Notes under the pieces: model-generated | Database searches by the model: none | The model's input: the letters and a program-made list of their open reading frames with translations, nothing else | What the model was told of the DNA's origin: nothing | In this document: piece by piece, positions 7,628-19,941 of the stretch | Layout: each line of letters starts with the position of its first letter | Position numbering within the stretch: position 1 is the first letter of the stretch | Made by a program: the position numbers and the translations under genes | DNA from: an uncultured Sutterella sp. | GTDB lineage: Bacteria; Pseudomonadota; Gammaproteobacteria; Burkholderiales; Burkholderiaceae_F | Length of the DNA: 61,618 nt | Direction of reading: 5' to 3' | NCBI GenBank assembly: GCA_900315045.1 | Contig: OMXR01000013.1 | Span: 1-61,618, forward strand

Positions 7628-9124
7628 TTATTTCTTCTGGGTCTTGGCCATCGCCTTGGCGCGGGCAGCCATCTGCTCTCCGGCAATGCGGCCGAACACG
7701 GTCGCAGCACCCAGCTGGGCGCCGCCGGCATAGTTGAAGAAGAAGATGCCGCCGGCGGAGTTGCCTGCCGCGTACAGGCCAGGAACGCTCTTGCCGTCAA
7801 GGTTCTGCACTTCAGCCTTGGTGTTGATGAGCGGGCCGCCGAAGGTGGCCGTCATGCCGCCCTGAAGCGGAATGGCATAGAACGGAGCCTTGGCGATCGG
7901 ATGGGGCTTCTTGTACGTGCAGGGCGGAACCATCTCGTCAAGCTTGTTCTCAGTGAGAGCCTTGTTGTACTGGTCGACCAGCTTCTGGATCTTGGCTGCG
8001 GGCAGGTTCACCTGCTTGCAGAGCTCCTCGATCGTGTCGGCCTTGCCGTACGGGCTGTTCAGGCGGTCGTACTTCGGAATCACACGGTCAAGAACCGAGC
8101 ACTCGGAGTCAACGATCACCCAGGCCTTGTTGTCGATCGTCTGCAGAGCGGTCGTGCGGGCCTTGATGACGTAGGTGTTGTTCTCGTCCATGTAGCGGTT
8201 GCCGGAGGTGTTCACCTGGATGCCGTAGCCGGAGTTCAGAACGTCGGCCGGATTCACGTGCGTTTCGCCAACGATCGGGCCGGCATGGAACTGGTCCATG
8301 TTCACGAACTTCACAAAGAGCGGCTGCATCAGGATGATGTTGGCGCCCGTCGTGCTGCGCGAGCCGCGCAGAACCATGCGCGTTGCATAGCCGCCGATGT
8401 AGCGGTCGACGAGTTCGGGGTTGGCCGAGAAGCCGCCCGTGCAGAAGCACACGCCGCCACGGCTCATGAAGGTCTTCTGGCCTTCGGGGGTGAGAACCTT
8501 CACGCCCTTCACGGCAAACTTCTCGTCGTGAATGAGCTCGATCGCCTTGTGTTCGTACTTGATCTCGATGCCGCGCTTCTTGGCAGCCTCAAGCAACTTC
8601 TGGACGAGGCGGGCACCGCCCGTGAGTCCATCGCCCACCACGCGGCAGGTGCGGCCCAGACGCGGATAGGGCATCTGGCGGATCTTGCCGAACTTCACGC
8701 CAATCTCGCTCTCAAGCCAGTCAATGCCGGCGGAGATGTTGTCGGTGTAGGTGCGGTTCAGAGCCTTGTCGCCGAGCTGCTTGGAGATGTCCATCATCAT
8801 GGCGTAGAAGGCGTCCGCCGTATCCGTGATGCCCTGCTCCTTCTGATGGCGGGTGCCCCAGCCGCAGACGGAACCCAGAGCGAAAATGGCGTTGCCGTCA
8901 GGACGGTCGCACTTCTCGAGCACGACAACCTTGGCACCCTTGTCGTGCGCGGTAATGGCGGTCACCAAACCGGAGGGACCGGCACCCAGAACAACCACGT
9001 CATAGGTCTTTGCGGAAACGGGCTTGGCCTGAGCGGCCTGTGCCGCGCCGAGGCTGGCCGTGCCAGCAGCGGCAGCACCGATAAGCGAAGTCTTCATGAG
9101 ACTGCGGCGGCTGCATCCTTGCAT
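7628..9124 (-). CDS. Tat-exported FAD-dependent reductase (flavocytochrome c flavoprotein subunit, substrate unknown)
   Basis: A 498-residue flavoprotein with a twin-arginine signal (SRRSLMK, residues 5-11, then a hydrophobic stretch). The ATG at 9124 has an aggag site 8-10 bases upstream, so longer upstream reading is rejected. The FAD-binding VVLGAGPSG lies near residues 44-52 and the second FAD contact GLYAAGNSAGG near the C-terminus, placing it in the fumarate reductase/ketosteroid dehydrogenase superfamily. By eye against fumarate reductases, the arginine in the HGANRLGG segment is Tyr (FFNYAGG), the histidine before the conserved GG is not retained (MTATFGG), and the proton-donor Arg is not at its usual place. 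Fumarate is therefore an unlikely substrate. First gene of an operon with the cytochrome. Confidence 0.85.
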   Translation of the reverse strand: MQGCSRRSLMKTSLIGAAAAGTASLGAAQAAQAKPVSAKTYDVVVLGAGPSGLVTAITAHDKGAKVVVLEKCDRPDGNAIFALGSVCGWGTRHQKEQGITDTADAFYAMMMDISKQLGDKALNRTYTDNISAGIDWLESEIGVKFGKIRQMPYPRLGRTCRVVGDGLTGGARLVQKLLEAAKKRGIEIKYEHKAIELIHDEKFAVKGVKVLTPEGQKTFMSRGGVCFCTGGFSANPELVDRYIGGYATRMVLRGSRSTTGANIILMQPLFVKFVNMDQFHAGPIVGETHVNPADVLNSGYGIQVNTSGNRYMDENNTYVIKARTTALQTIDNKAWVIVDSECSVLDRVIPKYDRLNSPYGKADTIEELCKQVNLPAAKIQKLVDQYNKALTENKLDEMVPPCTYKKPHPIAKAPFYAIPLQGGMTATFGGPLINTKAEVQNLDGKSVPGLYAAGNSAGGIFFFNYAGGAQLGAATVFGRIAGEQMAARAKAMAKTQKK

Positions 9125-9238
9125 CTGTTCTTCTCCTGTTAAAGCTATGCGATGACAAGTCAACGAGAGGAAAAACTGCCTTTTCCCCATGCCTTGACAT
9201 TCCTTACATCTGTCCGATCAATCATCGGAAACATGCGC

Positions 9239-9281
9239 AGTATCCCCCTGTCCCCCCTCGGGGAGAGTTGATCGAAATCAA
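9239..9281 (-). promoter_or_regulatory. FNR-type box and promoter for the flavoprotein/cytochrome operon
   Basis: The sequence ttgatcgaaatcaa at 9268-9281 matches the FNR consensus TTGAT-N4-ATCAA in every defined base. On the minus strand a -10-like GATACT lies at 9244-9239, placing transcription start near 9233 and the box centre at about -41.5, the usual class II activator position. This predicts activation in the absence of oxygen. Confidence 0.75.
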
Positions 9282-9353
9282 ACAGAACTTAAGATTCGGA
9301 AAAGAAAGCGATTCCAGCTATGTTCCGGAAAAGGCGCCGGCAGAAAAGACTCG

Positions 9354-9382
9354 GGGGACCCCGATTTTCTCGGAATCCCCCA
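9354..9382 (-). terminator. Terminator after htpX
   Basis: On the minus strand arms GGGGGA and TCCCCC enclose a second stem (CCGA/TCGG) around GAAAA, followed by a T-containing tail, about 25 bp past the htpX stop. Confidence 0.6.
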
Positions 9383-9407
9383 GCTCGAAAGGTGTCTGCC
9401 GTTCAGA

Positions 9408-10295
9408 CTATCTCAAGGTGCGCAATGCGGCGATGCGATCTTCAATCGGCGGATGGGAGGCAAGGAGCGAGCCGATGCCGCCCGAAACACCCAACCCCTT
9501 GACGCTTGCGGGAAGCTCCGCGGGCTCCATCGTGCCAAGACGCTGCAGCGCTTCGATCATGTGCTCGGGGCTGCCCAAAAGATTGGCAGAGCCCTCGTCC
9601 GCACGGTACTCGCGGTAGCGGCTGAACCAGGCGACAACCATGCCGGCCAGCAGGCCGAACACCATGTCCATCACGATGCTCGTGATGTAGTAGCCGAGCC
9701 CGGGGCCGTCGCTTTCGTTGCGCAGAATCTGGCGGTCCACCACCCAGCCAACGAGGCGCGAGACAAAGATCACGAACGTGTTCGTCACGCCCTGGATGAG
9801 CGTCAGGGTCACCATGTCGCCGTTGGCAACGTGGCTCATCTCGTGCCCCAGAACGGCCTTCACTTCATTTTTGTTCATCATGCGTAGAAGCCCGGTCGAA
9901 ACGCACACGAGGGAAGCGTTCTTCGAGGCCCCCGTGGCGAACGCATTGGGTTCGCCTTCATAGATGCCGACCTCGGGCATCTTCACGCCTGCCTTCTCGG
10001 AGAGCTCGCGCACGACACCGACAAGCCAGGACTCGAGTCCGGGTGCGGGATTGTTGGTGTTAATGAGCTGCACGCCCATGCTCATCTTGGCCATCGTCTT
10101 GCTCATCAGAAGCGAGATGATCGAGCCGGTAAAGCCGACAACCAGAGCAAACAGCAGGAGCGCCGTGACGTCCAGATCGGACCCGGCCATCTGACCGAAA
10201 TTCACCCCCGTCACTGCGCTCACAACGTTGAGCACGATGCCGAGCATGACAATGACAGCAATGTTGGTGAGAATGAAAAGTCCTATGCGTTTCAT
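9408..10295 (-). CDS. htpX: Protease HtpX
   Basis: A 295-residue inner-membrane zinc metalloprotease of family M48B that degrades misfolded membrane proteins together with FtsH. Two hydrophobic segments lie at residues about 5-25 and 38-58, then the zinc motif HEMSH in [13 protein letters not shown] near residue 140, two further membrane segments, and the downstream glutamate in [14 protein letters not shown]. Length equals the usual 285-295. It is preceded on the same strand by truA, with about 160 bp between. Confidence 0.95.
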   Translation of the reverse strand: MKRIGLFILTNIAVIVMLGIVLNVVSAVTGVNFGQMAGSDLDVTALLLFALVVGFTGSIISLLMSKTMAKMSMGVQLINTNNPAPGLESWLVGVVRELSEKAGVKMPEVGIYEGEPNAFATGASKNASLVCVSTGLLRMMNKNEVKAVLGHEMSHVANGDMVTLTLIQGVTNTFVIFVSRLVGWVVDRQILRNESDGPGLGYYITSIVMDMVFGLLAGMVVAWFSRYREYRADEGSANLLGSPEHMIEALQRLGTMEPAELPASVKGLGVSGGIGSLLASHPPIEDRIAALRTLR

Positions 10296-10456
10296 AACCA
10301 GGTCCTATTCCTATAAAAACTCATGGTGCGGAGGCGGCAAACGCCGCTGCGCACGCTTTGAAAACTATTTGTAAGTCTACTGAAAAAAGCCCATCGCCAC
10401 GGACGGCCTATCAGCGCAAATTGCAAAATTTGTAAGCGACTTTTACGCCGCGGTCC

Positions 10457-11251
10457 TCAGCCGAAGCAAAAGGGCGAGGCTCCTGACGTAGGCAGCGCAT
10501 ATTGATCCGGGTAGCGCACTGCCGTGAGATAGAGCCCAGAAGGATCAAATGTCGGCGCAGCGACATGTCTTGAGCGAGCCTCAAGCACGTCTCTCACCCA
10601 GTCTTCCTTTTCCCGCCCGACGCCCACATAGATGAGCGTGCCGACAATGTTGCGCACCATATGCTGCAGGAATGCGTTCGCCGTGATCGACACGCAAATC
10701 AGCTTGCCGAACCGCCGCACCGAAATGTTGGAAACCGTACGCACGGGCGTCGCCGCCTGGCATTCGGCAGCCCGGAAACTTGAAAAATCGTGCGTCCCGA
10801 CAAGATGGCGGGCGGCGCGCTGCATCGCCTGCTCATCGCACGGCCTCCACACCCAGCCCGTCTTGCCGGCAAACACGGGGGAGCGCACCGGATCGTTGAC
10901 GATCCAGTACTCGTATGTTCGCGACTGCGCGGCAAATCGGGCATGGAACGCCTCGTCAACCGGAACGGCCCAGCGCACGGCGATATCGTCGGGCAGAAAC
11001 ACGTTCACGCCGCGCACCCAGGACCTGGGGGCCCTGAGGCAATCGACATCGATGTGCACCACCTGCCCCGTCGCATGAACGCCCGTGTCCGTTCTGCCCG
11101 CGCAGATCGTGGACACCTCGTGCGTGACAAAGCGCCTGAGCGCGAGTTCAAGACGATCCTGAACGGTCGGCTGGTCGGGCTGCGTCTGCCAGCCGCAGTA
11201 CGCCCGGCCATCATACTCGATGCCGAGCGCCACGCGGTTCAATCCGCTCAC
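10457..11251 (-). CDS. truA: tRNA pseudouridine(38-40) synthase TruA
   Basis: A 264-residue enzyme converting U38-U40 of the tRNA anticodon arm to pseudouridine. The catalytic aspartate lies in CAGRTDTGVHATGQ near residue 57; the family segment DFSSFRAAECQA and the C-terminal VRNIVGTLIYVG are present. Its start codon overlaps the stop of the fimV-like gene by 4 bases, so the two are translationally coupled. Confidence 0.95.
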   Translation of the reverse strand: MSGLNRVALGIEYDGRAYCGWQTQPDQPTVQDRLELALRRFVTHEVSTICAGRTDTGVHATGQVVHIDVDCLRAPRSWVRGVNVFLPDDIAVRWAVPVDEAFHARFAAQSRTYEYWIVNDPVRSPVFAGKTGWVWRPCDEQAMQRAARHLVGTHDFSSFRAAECQAATPVRTVSNISVRRFGKLICVSITANAFLQHMVRNIVGTLIYVGVGREKEDWVRDVLEARSRHVAAPTFDPSGLYLTAVRYPDQYALPTSGASPFCFG

Positions 11252-13407
11252 TGCTTCTTCTCGAGCAGAGCCATCATTTCAGAGGCCTTCCTCTGCACTT
11301 CGCCGGTCGACGTATTGATGACCTCTTCAAGAAGCTGCTGAGCCTGGCCGTTGGCGCCGACCGCCATGTAGGTGCGGGCCTTCTCGAGCTTGGCAAGCAG
11401 CTTCTCCTCCGGCTCGATGGTCGCCATGCCGGCCGGAGCCGTCGGGAACGGATCCTGAACCGGTTCGGGTTCGGCTTGGAGTTCGGGTTCGCCTGCAGCG
11501 TGCTCTGCAGATGCGTCCTGACCAGCCTGAACCGGCTGTTGCGGCGCATCGGGTTCCGCGGCGGGCTCGATCTGCATCGGCTGCGGTTCAGCGGCATTCA
11601 CCCCCTCGAGCGGATCCGTCTGGAAGGCGGACTCGACCGGGCCACGATGCTCCGGCCGGGGCTCGATGTTCTGCCCTGGATTGCCGGCCAGTTTAGGCTC
11701 GCTCGGCTGCTCAGCCGGCGCAGAGGCAGCCGCAGCGCCAAGGGCGGCTCCAGCCGCCGCTGCAGCCGGGAATCCCCGCGCAGCGGCTTCATCAGCCTGC
11801 ATGCGGCGCTCAAAGAGCTTTGCGGCGGCTTCCAGCTGTTCGCGAGTCGCCGGGTCGTTCCTGCGGAACTCCACAGTCGAAGTGCCGTCATCCTGCGCAG
11901 CCTCGTCCCGATTTCTGCGGCGTCTGCCCATGACAAAGCCAGCGCCAAGCGCTGCAATCAGACCAAGAATCCCCCCCAGAATCCAAGTCCATCCCGTTGC
12001 GTCCTTCGGCTCGGCGGAGTCCCTTGAAGGCACAGGAGCGTCATCCTTGCCGCTAGCATCGGAAGCGGTCTGCATTTGCTCGGCCTTTTTCACCTCGACG
12101 GGCTTTTGCTCGGCTACCGGCTGAACGCCAGCGTCAGGCTTTTCCCGAGCGTCGGCCGCCTCGTCTTTCTGAGAGGGCTCGGCAGGAGCAGACTGGTCGG
12201 CAGCCTTGGGAGAAACTTCTGCGGTCCTGGGCAAATCTTCCGCGGTCTTGGGCGAGTCTTTAGCAGCCTTTGGCTCCTCCTGGGCAGTCTTGTTCATAGG
12301 CGCCGGAGCCACAGGAGCTGCCGCAGGCTTTGCCGGCTGCTCAGACCGTGCAATCGTCCTTGTTGCATCCCGGTCGGGATGCTCATTCACGAAGAACGCA
12401 CCCTCTTCGGCGGTTGCCGTAATCACCTTGGGCAGTCTCATGCGGCAGCCGAAAACCACGCCGGAGGACTTTCCCCCCTCAAAACACTTGGGGTTGTTGC
12501 GGATCGTCTGCACGATGATCTGCTGCATGCTGGCGCCGGGGTACTGCGCGCGATAGGGCTTGAGCGCGGACCACAGGGTGGTTCCCTTCTGGACTGCAAC
12601 CGTGGCTCTCTTGCCTTTCAAGGGAATGCGCACGGACGAGGCCGTCCTGGCGGAGGCAGACGAGACCTTCGCACCGCTCTTTTGAGCGGTTTTCTGAGTC
12701 TTGGCAGCCGCAGAGGTCTTCTGAACGGGTTTAGTTGCCGTCTGGACCTTTTTCTCAACCTTGGCTGTGGTTGTCTGCACCTTTTGCGCGGTGCTCTTCA
12801 CCTGCTTGTCGGAAGCGGCGGCAACCGAAGACTTCACCTCCGTTTTTGCAGACTTGACAGCGTCCCTGGCACTTGGAACGGTTGCAGCTGCGGCGCTCGG
12901 AACAGTTGCGGCTGCAGCCTGAACCTGCTGTCTGGCAGCAGAAGGCACCTGTGCACTCGAGGCGGAGGGAATCCGGGAGGCCGCTTCAGAGATCTCGGTC
13001 CTTTCCTTAATTGCCGATGCGGGCGCGGCGGCAGAACGCTCGGCGAAATGCAGGTTGTAGAGCTTGGCAGTCTTGGCACCCTGATCATCGAGAACAAGGA
13101 TGAGCGGGAAATCCTGCGTCTGCACGGGCTGAGAGCTCTCGATCCGAAGCTTGTAGGGAGAGGTGCTCGCAACGCTGATCGTCAGATTCCTCAGGTCCTC
13201 GGCATATGTCTTGCCGAGAGCCCTGTAAACGCTTTGGGATGCAAGGCCGACCTGCACTTTGGAACTGTCCTGCGGCACATCTTTGATTTCCAGCACCGCC
13301 TTCATCGGTTCATTGAGTTTGGAGGTCACTGACAGAGTGCCGAGCTGCGTAGCGTTCACTGCGGCTGTCGAGGCCAAAACCAGCCCTGCTGCAAAGATTT
13401 TTTTCAT
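11248..13407 (-). CDS. fimV: FimV/HubP-like polar scaffold protein
   Basis: A 719-residue protein with a signal peptide (MKKIFAAGLVLASTAAVNA), the N-terminal FimV domain 'LGxLSVxSKLNEPMKAVLEI', and an Ala/Ser/Lys-rich low-complexity region. A LysM-like domain spans about residues 264-327, followed by an acidic/proline-rich linker, one transmembrane helix (WILGGILGLIAALGAGFVMG) with an RRRR stop, and the conserved C-terminal FimV helix (EKLLAKLEKARTYMAVG). FimV/HubP proteins bind peptidoglycan and organise the cell pole and type IV pilus assembly. The frame is open further upstream, but the ATG at 13407 begins the signal peptide. fimV-truA is a common betaproteobacterial pair. Confidence 0.85.
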   Translation of the reverse strand: MKKIFAAGLVLASTAAVNATQLGTLSVTSKLNEPMKAVLEIKDVPQDSSKVQVGLASQSVYRALGKTYAEDLRNLTISVASTSPYKLRIESSQPVQTQDFPLILVLDDQGAKTAKLYNLHFAERSAAAPASAIKERTEISEAASRIPSASSAQVPSAARQQVQAAAATVPSAAAATVPSARDAVKSAKTEVKSSVAAASDKQVKSTAQKVQTTTAKVEKKVQTATKPVQKTSAAAKTQKTAQKSGAKVSSASARTASSVRIPLKGKRATVAVQKGTTLWSALKPYRAQYPGASMQQIIVQTIRNNPKCFEGGKSSGVVFGCRMRLPKVITATAEEGAFFVNEHPDRDATRTIARSEQPAKPAAAPVAPAPMNKTAQEEPKAAKDSPKTAEDLPRTAEVSPKAADQSAPAEPSQKDEAADAREKPDAGVQPVAEQKPVEVKKAEQMQTASDASGKDDAPVPSRDSAEPKDATGWTWILGGILGLIAALGAGFVMGRRRRNRDEAAQDDGTSTVEFRRNDPATREQLEAAAKLFERRMQADEAAARGFPAAAAAGAALGAAAASAPAEQPSEPKLAGNPGQNIEPRPEHRGPVESAFQTDPLEGVNAAEPQPMQIEPAAEPDAPQQPVQAGQDASAEHAAGEPELQAEPEPVQDPFPTAPAGMATIEPEEKLLAKLEKARTYMAVGANGQAQQLLEEVINTSTGEVQRKASEMMALLEKKQ

Positions 13408-13601
13408 ATTTTTCAAATCCCAAGGTGCTTCGTTATCCGTCCGTGCATGCATTTTTTTGGACAGACAAAACAAATCGACAGAATATCGGATTGAGTTTAT
13501 CGCCTCTTGTGCGACAAGTGAATAGTTTTCCGACACCGTTTCTGCATGTTTTTGGATTTTGTCCTTGCCAAACGCCGCCCTCACCCGCTTGAGGGAAAGC
13601 C

Positions 13602-15005
13602 TCATTGCTCTGCTTCTCCATTGCCGGCAGAAGCCTTTGCTTCGAGCATGAGGTCGGGCATCTGCGGCGGCACATCGCCCGAACTCAGGCAGGGCGAGCC
13701 CTCAGAGACATCCGAGAGCTTTTTCTGCATCACGCTGGTCCTGGTTCTGACCTGCCCAAGCGCGTTTTGCACTCCCTGCATGCGCTTTTCCGCCGTCTCA
13801 ACAGCGGCGGCAAATCGCTCGAATTCCATTTTCACGGCAGACAGGAGCTGCCAGACCTCCGCGCTTCTGCGCTCAATGGCAAGCGTCCGGAATCCCATCT
13901 GCAGACTGTTCAAAAGTGCGGCAAGCACCGTCGGCCCGGCAACCGTCACTCGGTACTTTCTCTGGATCGTTTCAAGCAGCCCCGGGATTGCAAGCACTTC
14001 GGCCCACAGGCTCTCAACAGGCAGATAGAGCACGGCAAAATTCGTCGTGTAGGGAACCTCGATGTACTTGTCCGCGATCTTGCCCGCCTCAAGCTCGATC
14101 CTCTGCTGGAGTTTTTTCACCGACTCGGTTTCCAGCGCCTTGTCGGCCTTATCTCTTGCCTCGCAAAGCCGCGCATAGTCCTCAAGTGGAAACTTCGCGT
14201 CAATCGGCAGCAGCACGCTTCTTTCCCCGCTTCCGGGAAGAACGACGGCAAACTCAACGCGCTCGGCCGATCCGGGCCGGGTTGCAACATTGCATCTGAA
14301 CTGTTCCGCAAGGAGAATTTCCCTCAGAATGTTCTCGAGCTGCACTTCCCCGAACGTGCCGCGCACCTTCACGTTGGAAAGCACCCTTCTCAATGCGTCC
14401 ACGTCCTGAGCAACGCGGCGCATTTCCCCGAGGCCCCGATCGACGGCGGCAAGCTGTTCCTGCACGCTCTGGAAACTCACCTGAAGCCTCTCGGAGATGG
14501 TTTTCTGAAGCCGCTGCTCGACCGAGTCCCGGATCTCGCCAAGCGCACGTTCATTGCCGCTCCTGATTCTGTCAAGATCCGCAGCAAGCGCCGCGCGCAC
14601 GCTCTCGAGCGTCGTGCGCATCGTCTCGGAAAAACCCCCGAGCCTTGCCTCCTGCGAGCGCTCCTGGGCGAGCAGCCTCTCGGACAGCGCCATGCCGAGC
14701 GCATCGGCGCGCTGCATCTGTCCGTCGGACGTGCGGCTCATAATGTCGACGAGCGCGGCAAAACTGTTGCTCTGGCTGTCCCTGAACCTTGACAGTTCCG
14801 CATGCAAGGATTCATTGGACGATGCGCGCACTCGCTCGATCGCAGCCATGAGCCGCGCCTCAAGTGCGGCACTCTCCTCCCTTGTGCGGCGCGAAGCCGA
14901 GCGAAGCGCGAAAACACCCGCCGCAGCAACGGAGAGCACTAGCGCGAATCCGAGTCCGACCGCCAGGAGCGCCGGCTCGCGCAAAATGAGTTCCACCAAA
15001 TTCAC
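13602..15005 (-). CDS. rmuC: DNA recombination protein RmuC
   Basis: A 467-residue protein with one N-terminal transmembrane helix (residues about 14-34), a long coiled-coil region to about residue 190, and the RmuC nuclease-like core with GTFGEVQLENILREIL and LLPIDAKFPLEDYARL. RmuC limits recombination at inverted repeats and has been linked to anti-mobile-element defence in other bacteria. The C-terminal tail is alanine/glutamate-rich. No operon partner is obvious. Confidence 0.93.
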   Translation of the reverse strand: MNLVELILREPALLAVGLGFALVLSVAAAGVFALRSASRRTREESAALEARLMAAIERVRASSNESLHAELSRFRDSQSNSFAALVDIMSRTSDGQMQRADALGMALSERLLAQERSQEARLGGFSETMRTTLESVRAALAADLDRIRSGNERALGEIRDSVEQRLQKTISERLQVSFQSVQEQLAAVDRGLGEMRRVAQDVDALRRVLSNVKVRGTFGEVQLENILREILLAEQFRCNVATRPGSAERVEFAVVLPGSGERSVLLPIDAKFPLEDYARLCEARDKADKALETESVKKLQQRIELEAGKIADKYIEVPYTTNFAVLYLPVESLWAEVLAIPGLLETIQRKYRVTVAGPTVLAALLNSLQMGFRTLAIERRSAEVWQLLSAVKMEFERFAAAVETAEKRMQGVQNALGQVRTRTSVMQKKLSDVSEGSPCLSSGDVPPQMPDLMLEAKASAGNGEAEQ

Positions 15006-15024
15006 AGCAGTCCCTCAGACATGG

Positions 15025-15044
15025 AAAAGCCGCCCGCAGGCGGC
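15025..15044 (-). terminator. Terminator after the small conserved gene
   Basis: On the minus strand 6-bp arms GCCGCC and GGCGGC with a 4-nt loop are followed by TTTT, 35 bp past the stop codon at 15079. Confidence 0.75.
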
Positions 15045-15078
15045 CTTGCAACCCGGTCAGCAGACCGAAGCGAAAACG

Positions 15079-15345
15079 CTACTTGGCAGGCGCCTGGGCG
15101 GGGGCTTCGTCCTTGCGGATCATGCTCACGACCTCGGCGGCAGCCACTTCGGAAATGCGAACCAGCAGAACGCGGGCTCCCTGGAACAGGAAGTTGTTCC
15201 CCTGCTTGTCCTTGTCGCCGACATACTGCAGGAAGGCATCAATCTGCGGATTGAGCGTTTCGGCCTTCTCTGCATTGAACTGAATGTTGATGGTCTGACC
15301 GCCCTTGAGGTGAATCGTGAGTTGCTGGATTGCCTGTGATGCCAT
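15079..15345 (-). CDS. Small protein of unknown function
   Basis: An 88-residue soluble protein beginning MASQAIQQLTIHLKGGQ, predicted mixed alpha/beta with no cysteines, signal peptide or membrane segment, and an Ala/Pro-rich tail. I do not recognise the family. A GTG four codons upstream falls inside the aggag ribosome-binding site, so the ATG at 15345 is preferred. Codon use matches the neighbours and a clean terminator follows. It lies downstream of ftsB on the same strand. Confidence 0.65.
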   Translation of the reverse strand: MASQAIQQLTIHLKGGQTINIQFNAEKAETLNPQIDAFLQYVGDKDKQGNNFLFQGARVLLVRISEVAAAEVVSMIRKDEAPAQAPAK

Positions 15346-15413
15346 GATGAAAAACACTCCTGGTTTTGCGGCGAAGTCTGCCCGGAGCCCTTCAGGCTCC
15401 CGGCAGAATCTTC

Positions 15414-15827
15414 CTACTTTTTCTTTGCGTTTTGCTGCGCGGGTTTCGTGTTCTGATTTTTACCGCTATACAAATCCGATCGCTTGGGTTTGAAAATATG
15501 CCTTCCCCGGACGGCCTTTTCAATTTCAGGCTTTCTGGCCTGGACCTGTCCTGCAGGCACAAACCTGAAGAGCACCTCATCATCCCGGATCATTCCCAAA
15601 CGGAGACGAGCACGCTCTTCGACCGCTGCGCTGCCATTCTCAAGGGACTCAATCTCCGCCGCAAGCGCATCATTTTCACGTCGCAGCGATTCATTGGCGG
15701 ATCGGATTGCCGTCAGCTCCCCCTGCAGTTCCGCGAGCCGGGAGTATCCTCCCTTTCCGAACCACAGAGACCACTGAACGGCAATCGCCGCTGCAATGAG
15801 TCCGATGTAAATGCAGTACCGCAGCAT
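15414..15827 (-). CDS. ftsB: Cell division protein FtsB
   Basis: A 137-residue divisome protein. A short cytoplasmic N-terminus leads into one transmembrane helix (residues about 3-22), a coiled coil (LAELQGELTAIRSANESLRRE onward) and the family motif ERARLRLGMIRDDEVLFRFV. It normally forms a complex with FtsL and FtsQ. The C-terminus is about 40 residues longer than in E. coli and strongly basic. It follows eno by 28 bp, the conserved arrangement. A ggagcgac ribosome-binding site precedes the start. Confidence 0.92.
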   Translation of the reverse strand: MLRYCIYIGLIAAAIAVQWSLWFGKGGYSRLAELQGELTAIRSANESLRRENDALAAEIESLENGSAAVEERARLRLGMIRDDEVLFRFVPAGQVQARKPEIEKAVRGRHIFKPKRSDLYSGKNQNTKPAQQNAKKK

Positions 15828-15855
15828 GTCGCTCCGAACCCCGGCTGCTCAGCGC

Positions 15856-17160
<1,305 letters not shown>

Positions 17161-17219
17161 CTAGTAGAGTTGTAACAGGAGGCCGGCGAAGTCAACGCCG
17201 GCCTGCCGATGAAAGAAAA

Positions 17220-18071
17220 TTAAAACGTCGTCTCAAGATAGGGCGCGCGCTTGACCAGAGCATCGATCGCCTTGATGCTTTCGAGCAGCTCGGGCATGCG
17301 TGCGAGCGGCACCGAATTGGGACCGTCCGAGAGCGCCTTCTCGGGGTTCGGATGCGTCTCCATGAAAATCCCGTCAATGCCGACCGCAACCGCCGCACGG
17401 GCAAGCACCGGAACGAAGCGGCGGTCGCCGCCGCTCGAAGTTCCCTGCCCGCCAGGCAGCTGCACCGAATGCGTCGCGTCAAAGACAACCGGTGCATTCG
17501 TCCCGCGCATGATGGCAAGGCTGCGCATGTCGCTCACGAGATTGCCGTAGCCAAAGCTCGCCCCGCGCTCGCACACCATGAAGCTGTCTTCATTCAGGCC
17601 CGCTTCCCTCGCCGCCTCACGCGCCTTGGCAACAACGTTGACCATGTCGCCGGGAGCGAGAAACTGCCCCTTCTTGATGTTCACGGGCTTGCCGCTCATG
17701 GCGCAGGCACGGATGAAGTCGGTCTGCCTGCAAAGGAAGGCCGGAGTCTGCAGCACGTCCACAACCGCGGCCACATCCTTGACTTCCGCCTCAGTGTGCA
17801 CGTCGGTGAGAACCGGGACGCCGACCTGACGGCGAACCTGCTCAAGGATCCGCAGCCCCTGCTCCATGCCCGGCCCCCTGAACGATTTGCCCGAGGTGCG
17901 ATTGGCCTTGTCAAAGCTCGCCTTGAAAATGTAGCGGATGCCAAGATTGTCCGTCGTCTCCTTCAGAAACCCGGCGATGTCGATCACCATCTGCTCGCTT
18001 TCAATCACGCAGGGGCCGGCAATCAGGAACAGCGGCGCACGGGCGCCAACCTCAAATCCGCAAAGCTTCAT
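17220..18071 (-). CDS. kdsA: 3-deoxy-8-phosphooctulonate synthase (KDO-8-P synthase)
   Basis: A 283-residue enzyme condensing arabinose-5-phosphate with phosphoenolpyruvate in lipopolysaccharide core synthesis, which confirms a Gram-negative envelope. Family motifs [38 protein letters not shown] and [10 protein letters not shown] are present. It lies 19 bp after pyrG and feeds the same operon as eno. Confidence 0.96.
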   Translation of the reverse strand: MKLCGFEVGARAPLFLIAGPCVIESEQMVIDIAGFLKETTDNLGIRYIFKASFDKANRTSGKSFRGPGMEQGLRILEQVRRQVGVPVLTDVHTEAEVKDVAAVVDVLQTPAFLCRQTDFIRACAMSGKPVNIKKGQFLAPGDMVNVVAKAREAAREAGLNEDSFMVCERGASFGYGNLVSDMRSLAIMRGTNAPVVFDATHSVQLPGGQGTSSGGDRRFVPVLARAAVAVGIDGIFMETHPNPEKALSDGPNSVPLARMPELLESIKAIDALVKRAPYLETTF

Positions 18072-18090
18072 GTCGCGTCCTCTTCAGAGA

Positions 18091-19941
<1,851 letters not shown>

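Noticed and set aside
7493..9142. A long open frame on + opposite the flavoprotein gene
   Set aside because: Its translation is His/Leu/Val-rich with no family resemblance, while the minus strand has FAD motifs, a Tat signal and ribosome-binding sites. It is a mirror frame caused by high GC at third positions.
12076..13332. Long + strand frame opposite the fimV-like gene
   Set aside because: Arg/Gly/Leu-rich translation without domains; the minus strand encodes a signal peptide, LysM region and FimV C-terminus.
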